The notes beneath the pieces were generated by a model. That model made no database searches. It had not been told where the DNA came from and saw only the letters and a list, made by a program, of their open reading frames with translations. This document shows positions 23,615 to 33,746 of a DNA stretch of 40,119 bases, in pieces. The translations under genes and the position numbers were made by a program. This DNA comes from Haplomitrium mnioides (taxonomy: Eukaryota; Marchantiophyta; Haplomitriopsida; Calobryales). The number at the start of each line of letters is the position of its first letter. Within the stretch, counting starts at the first letter, position 1. Where the stretch lies: the NCBI GenBank assembly GCA_049999725.1, contig JBNGIS010017522.1, forward strand, positions 1 to 40,119. The letters are read 5' to 3'.

Positions 23615-25140
23615 TTAGTGTTTCGGGACGTTTTATGGGAGGGGCTTTGCACCGAATGGACCCCAACTTCTACTTACCAACTCTGGAGTGCTGCACAACA
23701 CTCAACAACACCCAAGCACACACTCTACTGCCCACAGATGCAGGTCACACCTCTTCTTCAGGCCTTAACCTCGGAAGGTGCCACTTAGAAGATAGGGGCA
23801 GTTAGAACATAGTATCTGATTTTGGTCTGCAATGGCCTCTTAGTGAGTCCTTCAACAGCCACCTTGCTCATTCACATGCATTTCTCAAAGACACACGTAT
23901 GTGGATCGATACGCTGCTGAATAATTTCTGAAATATACTTCAGAGCCCAAATCTGGACCCAATCACGTTGTACACAGAAGGGAAATAGATCCCAACATCC
24001 AATTATCACAATACAATGTGGTTAGTTCTGACTTCCCCTATCCAAGGTGCCCTCAGGATCTGATAAATGGAAGGCATACTCTTTAAAACTAAGAACCTTA
24101 CTGATTTACAAACAGAACACCAATCTAACAACACACCTAAACATAGACACACCTACACCTACGCTCTGTCTTGCCAACATTGCCTGCCTTGTTCACCTCT
24201 CAAGAACCAATCTTTTCTCCAAAACTCCCTTCAACTCCCCTTAGCAACTCCAGTATTCCTCTGACTCTTCACCCACGCACTCAGATCCAGATAGTTTTTC
24301 AACTTCCCTCGCGAGAAGCCCTGAATTTACTTCCTCATGCTTGGAAGAGGATTTCCTTAACTTCCACCTTTGGAAGATAGTCCTCTCGATTGTTGGCCAC
24401 CCACTCCACCTTGAGCTTTGACTGGATCTTCTATGCAGTGTGCGAGCACTAACACGACCACTCCTCTCTTGACTCCACTAGATTGTAACACCAGTAACCC
24501 TCTCCGAATGCTACTAGGATTGATCTCTTGCACAAATCAAAGCTGAGACGACACCAAGACCCCCATTGGCTGCCCCTCACGAAATACAAACCGAAAGAAT
24601 CCTCTTCTCCTATGAGTGTTGGTCCACCTCTAAATGTTGGTCCGCCTTTAAATGTGAGTACACCTGAGTAGTCTGAGCCTCTAGAGCCTCGTGCTTAACG
24701 ATTCCCAGCACCTCCTCAGTCCACCTCCACCCTATGATGGCCTTCCTTCACGAGTCCACCCACTTCACCCAAGGTCTCACCAGAACTCTCTCCTTCATAT
24801 CCCGCTGCTTTCTCTGCACCAACAAACAGTCCCCATAGCTTCAGCGCGAGCGAGTCTATCTCTGCGCTTGTTTCCCCTCCAGCCTCCATGATTCATCACC
24901 GCCCTTCCTTGAAGGTCCCTGTTTCACTTATCCCACAGTTGAGAGGTGTATCCTGCCTTTTTACATGGCTTGTAGGTGAGTTTTTTTACCACATTAAGAG
25001 GCTGAAAATGATGCCAATAGCTGCGCCTTGTTGTTTTCTTTCCAACAAGACTAATTTCACGCAAAACCGACACATGTAGCTCTCGCAATCCGCATTTGAA
25101 TGAACATACCTTTTTCCTTTGTTTTTTCCTCGTTTTAGCT
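23615..25140. other. GC-rich unannotated stretch
   Basis: Distinctly richer in C and G than its flanks, with only short open frames and no recognisable protein motif on either strand. No terminal repeats were found that would define it as a known element. Confidence 0.5.
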
Positions 25141-25360
25141 TGACCACCCATGAGATCCTTCAGATGCCAGGCATCTGACACGTGGCGCTATGGGGCAGCC
25201 CATTGCATTCCTCGGACTCGGACAGCGGACAGCGGAGGACGTGGCACTTCGTGGTAGCCCGTTGGATTCTACGGACTCACCACCCCGTGAGATTCTTCAG
25301 CTCGGACAGCAGACAACGGATGACGTGGCACTTCATGGGAGCCCATTGGATCCTACGGAC
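25141..25360. repeat. Three degenerate repeats with ACGTGGC (G-box-like) cores
   Basis: Three units end in ATTGGATYCTACGGAC-like sequence. Each contains ACGTGGC (25180-25186, 25239-25245, 25323-25329). The first is a full CACGTG palindrome. The last two units share GACGTGGCACTTC and AGCCC-TTGGAT with an 84-bp offset. ACGTGGC is the core of plant G-box/ABRE elements. A regulatory role is inference. Confidence 0.65.
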
Positions 25361-25379
25361 GCCGGATCTTCACTATATC

Positions 25380-26440
25380 ACTATTTCAGCCCCATCATTC
25401 CTCCTCTCCCCGAATCCAAGTTAACTGGGCTCTCCACTTGGGAAGCCAGAACGGAACCAAGTTAACCAGACCTCCCCACATCAAAAGTCTACTCGGAACC
25501 AGTTTAAGTGGCCCGTCCACTTAGGATGGTGTCTTTCCATGCAGTTCTTCGGATCAGACCCCACGGACATCGGACCGTTGATAAGTCGCTCTTTCAGCAC
25601 CCCGTTGTCCTCCTGTGGCCAGACCGTCAATATATCACCTTTTCGGTACCCATTTCTCTCCTCTGGTCAGGCCCGTGATAGATCGCCTTTATGACGCTCT
25701 TTCATTGATCCCCTATTGGTCGTCCTGACGGAACCTTGTAAGACGGACTCTCCACGTAGGGAGGCTGATCGGAACCCCCTTAACTGGGGCTCCTCACATA
25801 GGAAGGCTGAGCCCTGTTAGGGTTTGCGCTAAGTCACCTTTTCGTCGTCCTCGGAAGCCCTCTGGGCGGATCCGCAATAAATTGCCGTTTCGGTAGCCCT
25901 CGGTACTCCTCCAATCAGACCCTCGATAACTCGCCCTTTCGGCTTTCTTCCCTTGCCTCTTGCCGGATCGTTGATAGGTCGCCTTTTTGGCGCTCTTTCT
26001 TCCTATTCAGGCCAGACCTTCGACTTGTCACTATTTCGACACCTTCTATCCCTCCTCTTGTCGGACCTTCGATTGATTGCTATTTTGACACCCTCATTCT
26101 TCTACAAACGGATTTCTGATATATTCCTATTTCGGCATCTTTCCCCTTTCTAGCCAAACCGTCGATAGGTCATTGTTTCGATGCCCTGACTTGTAGAAAA
26201 GTTTGTTGTAAGAACGCCGCAGATCCATGTCGAACCTTCAAATGACTTCCGATTGGAACTTTCACAATCTCCTTCCTCTCGTCCGAATCTTTAACATATC
26301 ACCCTTTCGTCATCTTCATTAGCCCGCTTAGGAATCCCTCCTAACCGATCCCCCACATCGGAAGACTGATCAGAACCAATTTAAGTGGGGATCTCACTTG
26401 AGACGGTGTGATCCCGTCGATCAATTCGGACCCCTAGGAG
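25380..26440. repeat. GC-rich block of interleaved 42-bp and 46-49-bp degenerate repeats
   Basis: One repeat family of 46-49 bp starts with variants of GACCGTCGATAGGTCGCC, followed by TTTCGGCACC and a C/T-rich tail ending CTGGCCA. Copies begin at about 25573 and 25622, and at least six run in a row from about 25870 to 26190. A second family of about 42 bp has variants of GGAACCAAGTTAACTGGG then CTCCYCAC and GGAAGGCTGA (25430-25530, 25730-25810, 26360-26410). The two families alternate in blocks. There is no coding evidence. Confidence 0.75.
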
Positions 26441-27010
26441 CTGCCACGTTTCCGTTGCGCTCCACAGACTCCTCGGGCTGCGGCCGTCGATTAACTTCCC
26501 AAAGGTTGTTCTTCCTTAGTTCTGCCTCATTCTCTTTGATTCAAATTGCACTATGATTGCCTCAAGCTCTTCTCTCTATCAAGGTATTTCTCGCCCTAAA
26601 TGGTTGCGAATTGAGGATGCGGTGGTCCAAACTGTTGGCTCCTCCGTTCTGCCTCCCGACTTTCACCCCCTTCCTCCGTTCTCACCCACCCTTGTCAGCC
26701 CTGCCTTGGTCTCGAATTGCTGCCAGTTCCTTTGATCCTCGTGCTAGCCCGCTTACCTGTCTTCTCTGAATTTCATAGGGCTTCCAATCAGATTGCAAGA
26801 TCATTGACACTCACTGGAGAAAACAGAAAAGAAAGGAAGAGAAGGAAACGAAGGGAGAGGGGAAAGGTGCAGGATTGGCATAACAACCATAAGACAATAA
26901 AACACAAAGGAATACACAAGATTAACACAAATAGAAGGGCTCAACTAGGCTATGGGCTCAACAATCCCACAAAAAATGAAAAAACTCATACACACCCGGC
27001 CGACACTTAC
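26441..27010. other. Unannotated sequence and intron of the minus gene
   Basis: The left part is still GC-rich without repeats. From about 26740 the sequence becomes AT-rich, and on the minus strand it is the intron following the donor at 27005-27010. Short open frames only. Confidence 0.45.
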
Positions 27011-27768
27011 CAAAAGCTTCTTGAAGCTTGAATAAAAGGTAGCCATCTTGGACTCCTCAGTATGGAGAGGGTACTCCTCTCTTGCCTCCTCCCAAGTGCT
27101 GTAGTAAACCTCTAAACAAAAACTTTTAACCATAACAGCCAAAACTTTATGTCTCTTTGCCTCCCAAGACACTTCGTCCATTGAAAGCTCTCCGGCTTCC
27201 ACCCGCTTCAATACTAAAATCTTTACTTTATCAAGAAAACCGTGAAGGGACCTCCAAGGTGTCCACTTTATGTCCTCCATTCTCAGAGATCCATTGGCCT
27301 TTGGCTTTTGGCCTTTGACTGTATTCTTCTCCCACATCCCAAAAATGCTTTGTTGTAGATCCCAAAGCTCTCCACTTCTGAACACCAGTTGGAACCAGTT
27401 GTCGTGAGAAGTTACGATCTTCTCAAGTGTTGACTTGGGTTTTATCTCCAAGGTTTCTAGCACCAACTCTCTTTTCAATTTTTGGGATGACACCATCCCA
27501 CTCTCTACAAATCTTTGATGCCAATATTCGACCTTTTGAATAGAGGTCATTTCTAGCCTATACCTTTGGTCATAGTTGTTATCAGTAGCAAAAATGCAGG
27601 CCTCTGTTGGTGTAAGACCTATGTAGACATAACAATTGTAGAGTGATAATGCTAGATTCTTTGCTCCATATTTTGTGATTAATAGCTGCCTTACTGCAAC
27701 ATTGTGATTGCCTCTTGGAATCTTATAGCAATACTTATCATGGTTCCTAATATCAAACTCTGACTTGT
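27011..27768 (-). pseudogene. Long exon of the decayed minus gene (unrecognised, open)
   Basis: The longest unbroken frame in the unique region, with no internal stop over about 250 codons. It ends in a strong donor (CTTTTG then GTAAGTG, GT at 27009-27010). The start is placed after AG at 27769-27770, downstream of a T-rich tract, and is uncertain. The protein is mixed hydrophilic with Trp-rich stretches (QLVFRSGELWDLQQSIFGMW, IKWTPWRSLHGFLDKVKILVL, VYYSTWEEAREEYP). No signal peptide, membrane span or known motif is visible. Being open while neighbouring exons carry stops, it may be a surviving part of a protein of the candidate transposon. Function unknown. Confidence 0.5.
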
Positions 27769-28040
27769 CTTTTAACCAACATTTTGAGACAACAACAACA
27801 ATAAAAAAAACTATGCACGTACTTGTTTGTGAGCATTCTCTTTGCCAAAAGCTCAACAAAATCTTCATTCAACCTTCTAATCTAGAATGGACCCCAGTTG
27901 TCTATTCCAAGTTTAGGCAGATTCAAATTCTCCAACCTTATTGTGATTGTTTCTTCACAGACTCTACATCGCTAGATTGCAGACTCCCTTATTTTGTTTT
28001 TATCTTCCTCAGACATTGTCTGAGGGTTCTTTTTGCTCCT

Positions 28041-28449
28041 TTACCTAGAAAGTTCGCAACCCCTTGTAGGATTTTCTTTAGCTCTTGATGTTGGAGCCTG
28101 AGCTGGTACCGGATCTGATTCTTGCCCCGAGTTGCTTGGTGATGAAGACAAAGGGGCAGCAAAAGATGACTTTGTTGTAGATTTCAAGGGGGCTGGCTCC
28201 TCCTCAATGACCGGTGCTGAAACATGCATTTTCTTCTTGGCAGCTGGTTTCTTCTTTTTTGGAACCTCAATTGGCTCAACCTTCTTTCTTTTCTTTTGGG
28301 TAGAAGGGCTTGCCACGTGAATTGAGAATGTTGCCGTGCTCGGATGCAACACTAGTCATTGAATATTGATGCCATGCTTGGGCTTCAGAATCTTAATGTG
28401 GATGGCAAGCTTGATGAAATCACGCTTGACGTGCTTTTCGTCTTTGTAG
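28041..28449 (-). pseudogene. Lys-rich exon of the decayed minus gene
   Basis: After a possible acceptor (GTGGATAG, AG at 28450-28451) the frame reads YKDEKHVKRDFIKLAIHIKIL. A TGA at about 28353 follows GINIQ. It then continues PSTQKKRKKVEPIEVPKKKK and PAAKKK, a basic cluster like a nuclear localisation signal, and a Ser/Pro/Ala-rich tail. This is what one expects of a nuclear protein with a disordered linker. The frame closes at 28041-28043. Not recognised as a named family. Confidence 0.45.
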
Positions 28450-28762
28450 CTATCCACAAAATCCGCCAAAAATTGAGTGAATTGAAAACAGAACAAAAAA
28501 CAATTAAACATAAGTACAAGTGTAAGACTTGACATTCACTACGCATAGGGACTCTAATAATATTACACGCATGTACTACACAAGGGAGTCCATGCGTGCA
28601 AGGACTCCCATCGTCCATGTGGGCATTGACTTTTGAGTCCATGCTAAACCCTAAACTCTAAACCATGGGCATGGACCCTGGGACTCCATGCTCGCATGGA
28701 CTCCATAGGAGTTACAACTTAGTAAAAAAATAAATAAAAGAAAATGAATTTTCAAAATTTAC
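28450..28762 (-). other. Probable intron carrying TATGCRYGCATA-type motifs
   Basis: Between the donor at 28761-28762 (minus GTAAAT) and the next exon. It contains several GTCCATGCGTGCAAGGACTC-like motifs (28540-28710) related to the core of the 37-bp array. Confidence 0.5.
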
Positions 28763-29122
28763 CTTGCCATCTTCCTTTGCGACCTAAAGACGCTTCATAA
28801 AAATGTCCCTCTCCTTCATCTTGGAAAAAGCAAATCATTTGCGATTTGCACAATAAAGGGTAATTGCATCTTGGGATTACACAAGCAGCCCAATGTTGGC
28901 TTTCTTGCCTTCTTGGATCATGGTGATTTGGACCAGTAGACCCAAATTGAATTTTTTAGTTTCACTAGCAAAAAGGTAAAGATGTTGATCGGGGTCTTTC
29001 AAAGAACAGTAATTACCTAGCCAATTCCACTCAAGTTTTTCAAGCTCTAGAGCATTGACAACATACAAATACCTGTATGGCTTAGGTTGAGAAGGGCGGG
29101 AAACATTTCCTTGAGATGCCAT
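28763..29122 (-). pseudogene. First exon of the decayed minus gene
   Basis: The start is chosen at ATG 29122-29120, in the good plant context GATAATGGC. The protein begins MASQGNVSRPSQPKPYRYLY and continues LEWNWLGNYCSLKDPDQHLY and LLVQITMIQEGKKANIGLLV. A TAA at 28877-28879 interrupts it; the same frame then reads SQDAITLYCANRK, a TGA, FAFSKMKERDIFMKRL, a TAG and VAKEDGK, up to the donor AAG then GTAAAT. A TATA box lies about 180 bp upstream. Unrecognised family; the three stops mark it as a pseudogene. Confidence 0.55.
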
Positions 29123-29299
29123 TATCAAGATGCTAGAGATAGGTCTAACTAGAGGTAAAAAATGTAATGAACAGCAGTTTAGAAATCCCTAAAGGTTGGA
29201 AATGGCAAAAAAGTAAGTAAATGCAAAAACAACAATAATGAGAAAATGAAAACCAAAAACTGAACTTGCGACAATGGAAAGAAACTTTCCACTAGTGCC

Positions 29300-29308
29300 T
29301 ATTTTATA
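29300..29308 (-). promoter_or_regulatory. TATA box of the minus-strand gene
   Basis: TATAAAATA on the minus strand, about 180 bp before the proposed ATG. This fits a promoter firing leftward, away from the plus-strand gene at 33747. Confidence 0.5.
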
Positions 29309-29853
29309 GCTAAATTTCAAAAAATGCTTTTTCCCGCCAAAAAATAATTCACGAGCTCTTGACACGTAGGTTTGCTTGGTGCAAAAAAATAGTTAGTATA
29401 TGAAGCATTGCTCATTTTTATGTTTCCAATTTTTTTTCATTTTCTTCACAAAAAGTTCCCAATTTTGTCATTTTGCAAAAAAAAAACAACAAAAACACAT
29501 CTTTTATGTGTGTTACAAGAGATTCATAATATTTGTTAAAATAGTTCCTTGAAGTACTAGATTTTTAGCAAGCCTTTTCAATAGCTGGAGTTTTTAAAGG
29601 CAAGAAGAGGTTGGAGTTTCAAGATTCATCTTCACAAAAAAATGTTACTTTTGACATGCAGATTGATATTTGTTCAAATGGCAATTATTTGGAGGTAAGC
29701 AATGGAGTACCAAAAATGTCAAGTGTGATGGCGAGTATATTGGGGGAAAAATGACTTTTATTGAATTAGATAGCTCCGCCCAAAAAGATTGAGAAGGTAA
29801 ACTCCATGCGTACATGGGATTAGGGACTCAACCCTATATATGCATAGGGTTAA
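29309..29853. other. AT-rich intergenic DNA upstream of the minus gene
   Basis: Non-coding and AT-rich. Near the right edge are two core-like motifs, CATGCGTACATGGGATTAGG (about 29806) and CTATATATGCATAGGGTT (about 29833), just before gypsy B. Confidence 0.5.
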
Positions 29854-30287
29854 TATAATAGTACAAGCATAAGGTTGTGCTATTTATAAGAAAATAGAGA
29901 GGAGTGAAAGAAGTGGTAGTGAGTCACTTTTAGGGTTAAGATTAGATTACTTGCCTTTGAAGTCACTTTTGGTGGAGAGTCACTTTTAGGTTACTTGCAT
30001 TCAAAGTCACTTTTGGTAGAGAGTCACCTTTAGGGCTGAAATGAGAAGTGACTTGCAAGTGAAAAAAGAGGGAGGACACCCTCTTCTCTTGTATAAATAG
30101 AAGGGCTTCTTAGCCCAACTCCTCATTCTAGAGTTTCTCTTGAATCACTTAGGTTCTTTGGTTGCTTGGCTTTTGCTTACACTCTTGGTCTTAGCTTGGA
30201 CCTTGAGTTGCTTTTGGTTCAAGAACTCTATTAGAGTTCACCATGAGTTCTTACTCATTTTGATTTGGTCTTTGAGATTCTTTTACA
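29854..30287 (+). repeat. Gypsy B 5' LTR
   Basis: Starts TATAATAGTACAAGC and ends GAGATTCTTTTACA. It has tandem GTCACTTTTGGTRGAGA / GTCACTTTTAGG modules at about 29927-30055 and a TATA box at 30092-30099. The first two bases are TA where intact copy A has TG. Confidence 0.93.
30092..30099 (+). promoter_or_regulatory. TATA box of the gypsy B 5' LTR
   Basis: TATAAATA downstream of the repeated modules. The same sequence is at 33349-33356 in the 3' LTR and on the minus strand at 18866-18873 in gypsy A. Confidence 0.65.
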
Positions 30288-30288
30288 T

Positions 30289-30301
30289 TGGTATCAAGGC
30301 C
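30289..30301 (+). other. Gypsy B primer binding site
   Basis: TGGTATCAAGGCC follows the LTR with a one-base spacer. It is an initiator-Met-like primer site with two changes from the copia version. Confidence 0.85.
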
Positions 30302-30328
30302 ACGGTTTGTTTTTTTGGTGTGAGCTAC

Positions 30329-30967
30329 ATGGAGTAAAAGAAAGAGCAATGTTTCGAGAAGAAGAGAGTTATAGACGATTTCTAACACCAAAAGTATATG
30401 ATAGAAAAGTGACTTGTCGTGCTTATGAGAACTTCAATTTTCATTGTGAACAATATTTTGAAGCTACAAACATTAGAGAGGATTGTTGGCAAATTATATT
30501 TGCGGCAAGCCAATTAGAAAGAGTTGCAAAGACCTAGTGGAGATTTCAAATAGAACAAGCACAACATGAATTTGTTGCTCCTATTGTTTCTTGGCATGAG
30601 TTCAAAGAAGGAGTGATTTCAAGATTTAGGATTGTAAATGCTTCAAAAGTAGCAAGAGATTGATTGGCCGAATTAAAGCAACTTGGTACACTGAGAAGTT
30701 ATGTGATACATTTTCAAGATACAATTATGCAAATTCTTGATATAAGAGAAGAAGAAGCACGACGACTTTGTTCGGGGATTGAAGCCTCACACAAGAATAG
30801 AAGCTACTATGAGAGAGCCTACTCAATTAGAAGAAGCAATGCGTATGGCGGTACGACATGACTCATTACTCACGGCTACAAAAGTTAGATCTCATCCTCA
30901 ACCATTCGAACAACGTTCTCACAATTTTGGAAGCTCTAATGGAATTGAAATTTCGACAAGAATTTGA
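30329..30967 (+). pseudogene. gag: Gypsy B gag, broken
   Basis: The ATG at 30329 is followed almost at once by TAA. Compared with copy A, about 70 bp of the coiled-coil start are missing. Beyond it the gag signature persists (WHEFKEGVISRFRIVNASK, then LAELKQLGTLRSYVIHFQDT). A TGA lies at 30661-30663 and another at 30965-30967, both at the same residues as in copy A, plus a frame slip near 30765. No zinc knuckle. Confidence 0.82.
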
Positions 30968-33038
30968 GGTAACTTGTTTCATCTTGATGGTATGATTGAG
31001 GAGCACTCTTGTAGAATGTTGGTCAATAGTGGAAATTCTTAAAATTTTATGTCACTACATTTTGCTAAGATAATCCAAGCAAAATATATGCCTATCAAGG
31101 GGAGTGTTGCGACTATAGCTGATGGCCAAAAGCATGACGTGTTTTGATCTCAAAAGCCATTCCTTCTAAGGATTGGAAAAGAGTATAAAAAATCTATGCA
31201 ATTTGTTATTGCACTTGTATAATATGACATCATTTTAGGATTGCCTTAGCTTGAAGAAATGTCCGCTCAATTTGATTGGGGAAAATGACAAATTCAAGTT
31301 ACCTTACAAGGTAAGAAATTTCTTTTGGGGTGTTCAACACCATTGGTGAAGAAGCCTAAATCAATTCAGCATGTTAATTCAGTGGTGCAAGAGTTGCTTG
31401 TCTTTGCTGTTTGGATTAAGCCCATCGACATGATCGAGGAATGCCTTTTCCGATTGAGTTGATATTGGGAAGCACTTCTTATAATTGACCTATATATTAG
31501 TTATCACCACAATAATTAGAGGAGCTTCGATAGACATTGACGGATATTCTTGAGAAGGATTTCATTCAACACAGTGCTTCTCTTTGGAGAGCTCCGATAT
31601 TCTTTGTACCAAAGAAAGATGGTGGATTTCATCTTTGTACAGATTATCAAGGATTGAACAATCAAACAATGAAGAAAGCATGTCCTCTACTTTGTATTGA
31701 TGATTTTTTGGATAAATTGAGTGGTGCACGATTCTTTTCTAAGTTGGATCTTTGAAGTGGCTATTGGCAAATTCCAATCAAGTAAAGTGATGTACCAAAG
31801 ACAGCTTTTCGCGCAAGGTATGGGTATTTTGAGTGGAAAGTTCTTACATTTGGTCTTACTAATGCTCTGACAATATTTATGGATCTAATGCATCGAGTTT
31901 TTGATGGGTTATTGGATAAGTCAGTGCTGGTATTTTTGGACGATCTTCTTATCTTTAGTAAAAGTGAAGTTGAGCATCGTGCTCATCTAAAGGAGGTACT
32001 ACAACGACTACACAATTGGAAGTTTTATTGCAAGAAGTCCAAGTGTGAGTTTGGGAAGCAAGAGTTGACTTGTCTAGGGTATAAAGTGTCTGCAGATGGC
32101 ATCAAGATGAAGGAAGAGAAAATTAAGGCTATTGCAGAGTGGCCAACATTGAATGATGCAAAGTATATTCAAGCTTTTAATGGATTAGCAAGTTTTTATC
32201 AAAGATTCATTCATTACTATGTTCATATTGCTGCACCGCTTATGGATTTACTAGGGAAGGATGCAAAGTTCAAATGGACGACCAAAGAGCAAGTGGCATT
32301 TCAACAACTCAAGGATGCAGTGACATCTCGTCCAATTCTACAACCATATGATCCAAAGAGGCATTGTATAGTTGATTTTAATGCTTTTAATTTTGCTATT
32401 AGAGCGGTTTTATAGCAAAAGTTTGAGGATAGACTTCATCCAATTGCATTCATGTCACACCGATTGAATGTAGTGGAGAGAAATTATTCTGCAAGAGATC
32501 GAGAGCAATTAGCAATGGTTTATGCTATTAAGGTGTGGAGACACTATCTTTTAGGCAAACATGTACTTATGCATATAGACCACAAGCCATTTCTTCAAGC
32601 AATCCACTTGGAAAATATGACAAGTCATAATCATCGATGGGAAGATCAACTACAACTCTTTGATTTCAAGTTGGAGTACAAGCCGAGAAGGTTTCACACT
32701 TTTCTTGATGCATTGTTTCAAAGACCGGATCATCGAATAAATACACTAGAGATAACAAATGCTCGTATGTTACATCTTGATGAAGCAACTAGTGACGACT
32801 TTTGACAAAAGTTTCAAAAGGACCCCTTCTTTACTCTTGTTAGAGCACGTTTGGTGGTCCAAGATAGTGAGTATCATACCTTTTCTATTTGGGATGGTAT
32901 TCTCTATCAAGGCCATCAAATATATGTTCCTCAAGATGATGCGCTTTGAACGATATGTTTACAAGAAGCACATGATATTCCAATTTTTGGGCATCTTGGA
33001 GTAGACAAGACTATAGAGTTGCTTCAACAGACTTGGTG
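30968..33038 (+). pseudogene. pol: Gypsy B protease, RT, RNase H and start of integrase
   Basis: The protease motif reads LVNSGNS, so the catalytic Asp of DSG is Asn. Stops follow at 31286-31288 and 31486-31488. RT has FFSKLDL (then a TGA) and the active site F-L-D-D at 31933-31944, which copy A lacks. RNase H begins VDFNAFNFAI: its first catalytic Asp is Asn (AAT 32380-32382), and a TAG follows at 32413-32415. The integrase N-terminus (HLGVDKTIELLQQTW) breaks off at about 33038. There the sequence jumps to the tail of the chromodomain (homologous to QEAIKIFES in A), so D, D and E are all lost. Confidence 0.9.
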
Positions 33039-33110
33039 CTTAAGAAGCTATTAAAAATTTTGAAAGTTGCGGCAATGACGAGGATATCATCGACTAGACG
33101 GCGAGGATTA

Positions 33111-33544
33111 TATAATAGTACAAGCATAAGGTTGTGCTATTTAGAAGAAAATAAAGAGGAGTTAAGGAAGTGGTAGTGAGTCACTTTTAGGGTTAAGATT
33201 GAATTACTTGCCTTTGAAGTCACTTTTGGTAGAGAGTCACTTTTAGGTTACTTGCATTCAAAGTCACTTTTGGTAGAGAGTTACTTTTAGAGCTAAAATG
33301 AGAAGTGACTTGTACGTGAAGAAAGAGGGATGACACCCTCTTCTCTTGTATAAATAAAAGGGCTTCTTAGCCCCACTCCTCATTCTAGAGTTCTTCTTGA
33401 ATCACTTGGGTTCTTTGGTTGCTTGGCTTTTGCTTGCACTCTTGGTCTTAGCTTGAATCTTGAGTTGCTTTTGCTTGAAAAACTCTATTAGAGTTCACCA
33501 TGAGTTCTTACTCATTTGGATTTGGTCTTTGAGATTCTTTTACA
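33111..33544 (+). repeat. Gypsy B 3' LTR
   Basis: 434 bp, matching 29854-30287 along its full length, with a TATA box at 33349-33356. It ends GAGATTCTTTTACA. The preceding bases GCGAGGATTA are only a weak polypurine tract. Confidence 0.93.
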
Positions 33545-33746
33545 ATCAAGGAGTGAATCCAATGCGCGCATAGGATTAACGACTGGACAACTTGCGCGCA
33601 AAGGATCAAAGAGGGAACTCAGTAATTAAATAGACAATTTTCATCCAACACAAGATCTTTGTTGCCTTTCAAGCGGTAAAAGTTGAATCTTTCTTTTGAG
33701 TATTCCAAAATATCAGAAAAAAAAAAGTTCAACATAGAAATTCTAG
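33545..33746. other. Short spacer with palindromic motif
   Basis: Contains AATGCGCGCATAGG at 33561-33574 and TTGCGCGCAAAGGA at about 33591, both related to the array core. This is the probable 5' flank of the plus-strand gene. Confidence 0.5.

Larger units (their letters stand above)
29854..33544 (+). mobile_element. Ty3-gypsy chromovirus, copy B, dead and integrase-less
   Basis: 3691 bp with two 434-bp LTRs that differ at roughly two dozen positions by eye (about 94% identity). It has the same primer site, gag, protease, RT and RNase H as gypsy A. It lies between the two divergent genes of the candidate transposon. The flanks GTTAA (29849-29853) and ATCAA (33545-33549) could be a target duplication worn by two transitions. 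A deletion of about 1160 bp relative to A removed the integrase core and most of the chromodomain. Confidence 0.93.

Noticed and set aside
24047-24891. Several overlapping 60-70 codon plus-strand frames in the GC-rich stretch
   Set aside because: Overlapping in different frames, Pro/Ser/Leu-rich as expected from C-rich DNA, and without start context or motifs.
26557-27031. Plus-strand frames near 26.6-27.0 kb
   Set aside because: Low-complexity composition and overlap with the better-supported minus gene intron and exon.
30140-30337. Open frame in the gypsy B LTR
   Set aside because: Lies within the LTR and ends in the primer-site region; hydrophobic by composition only.
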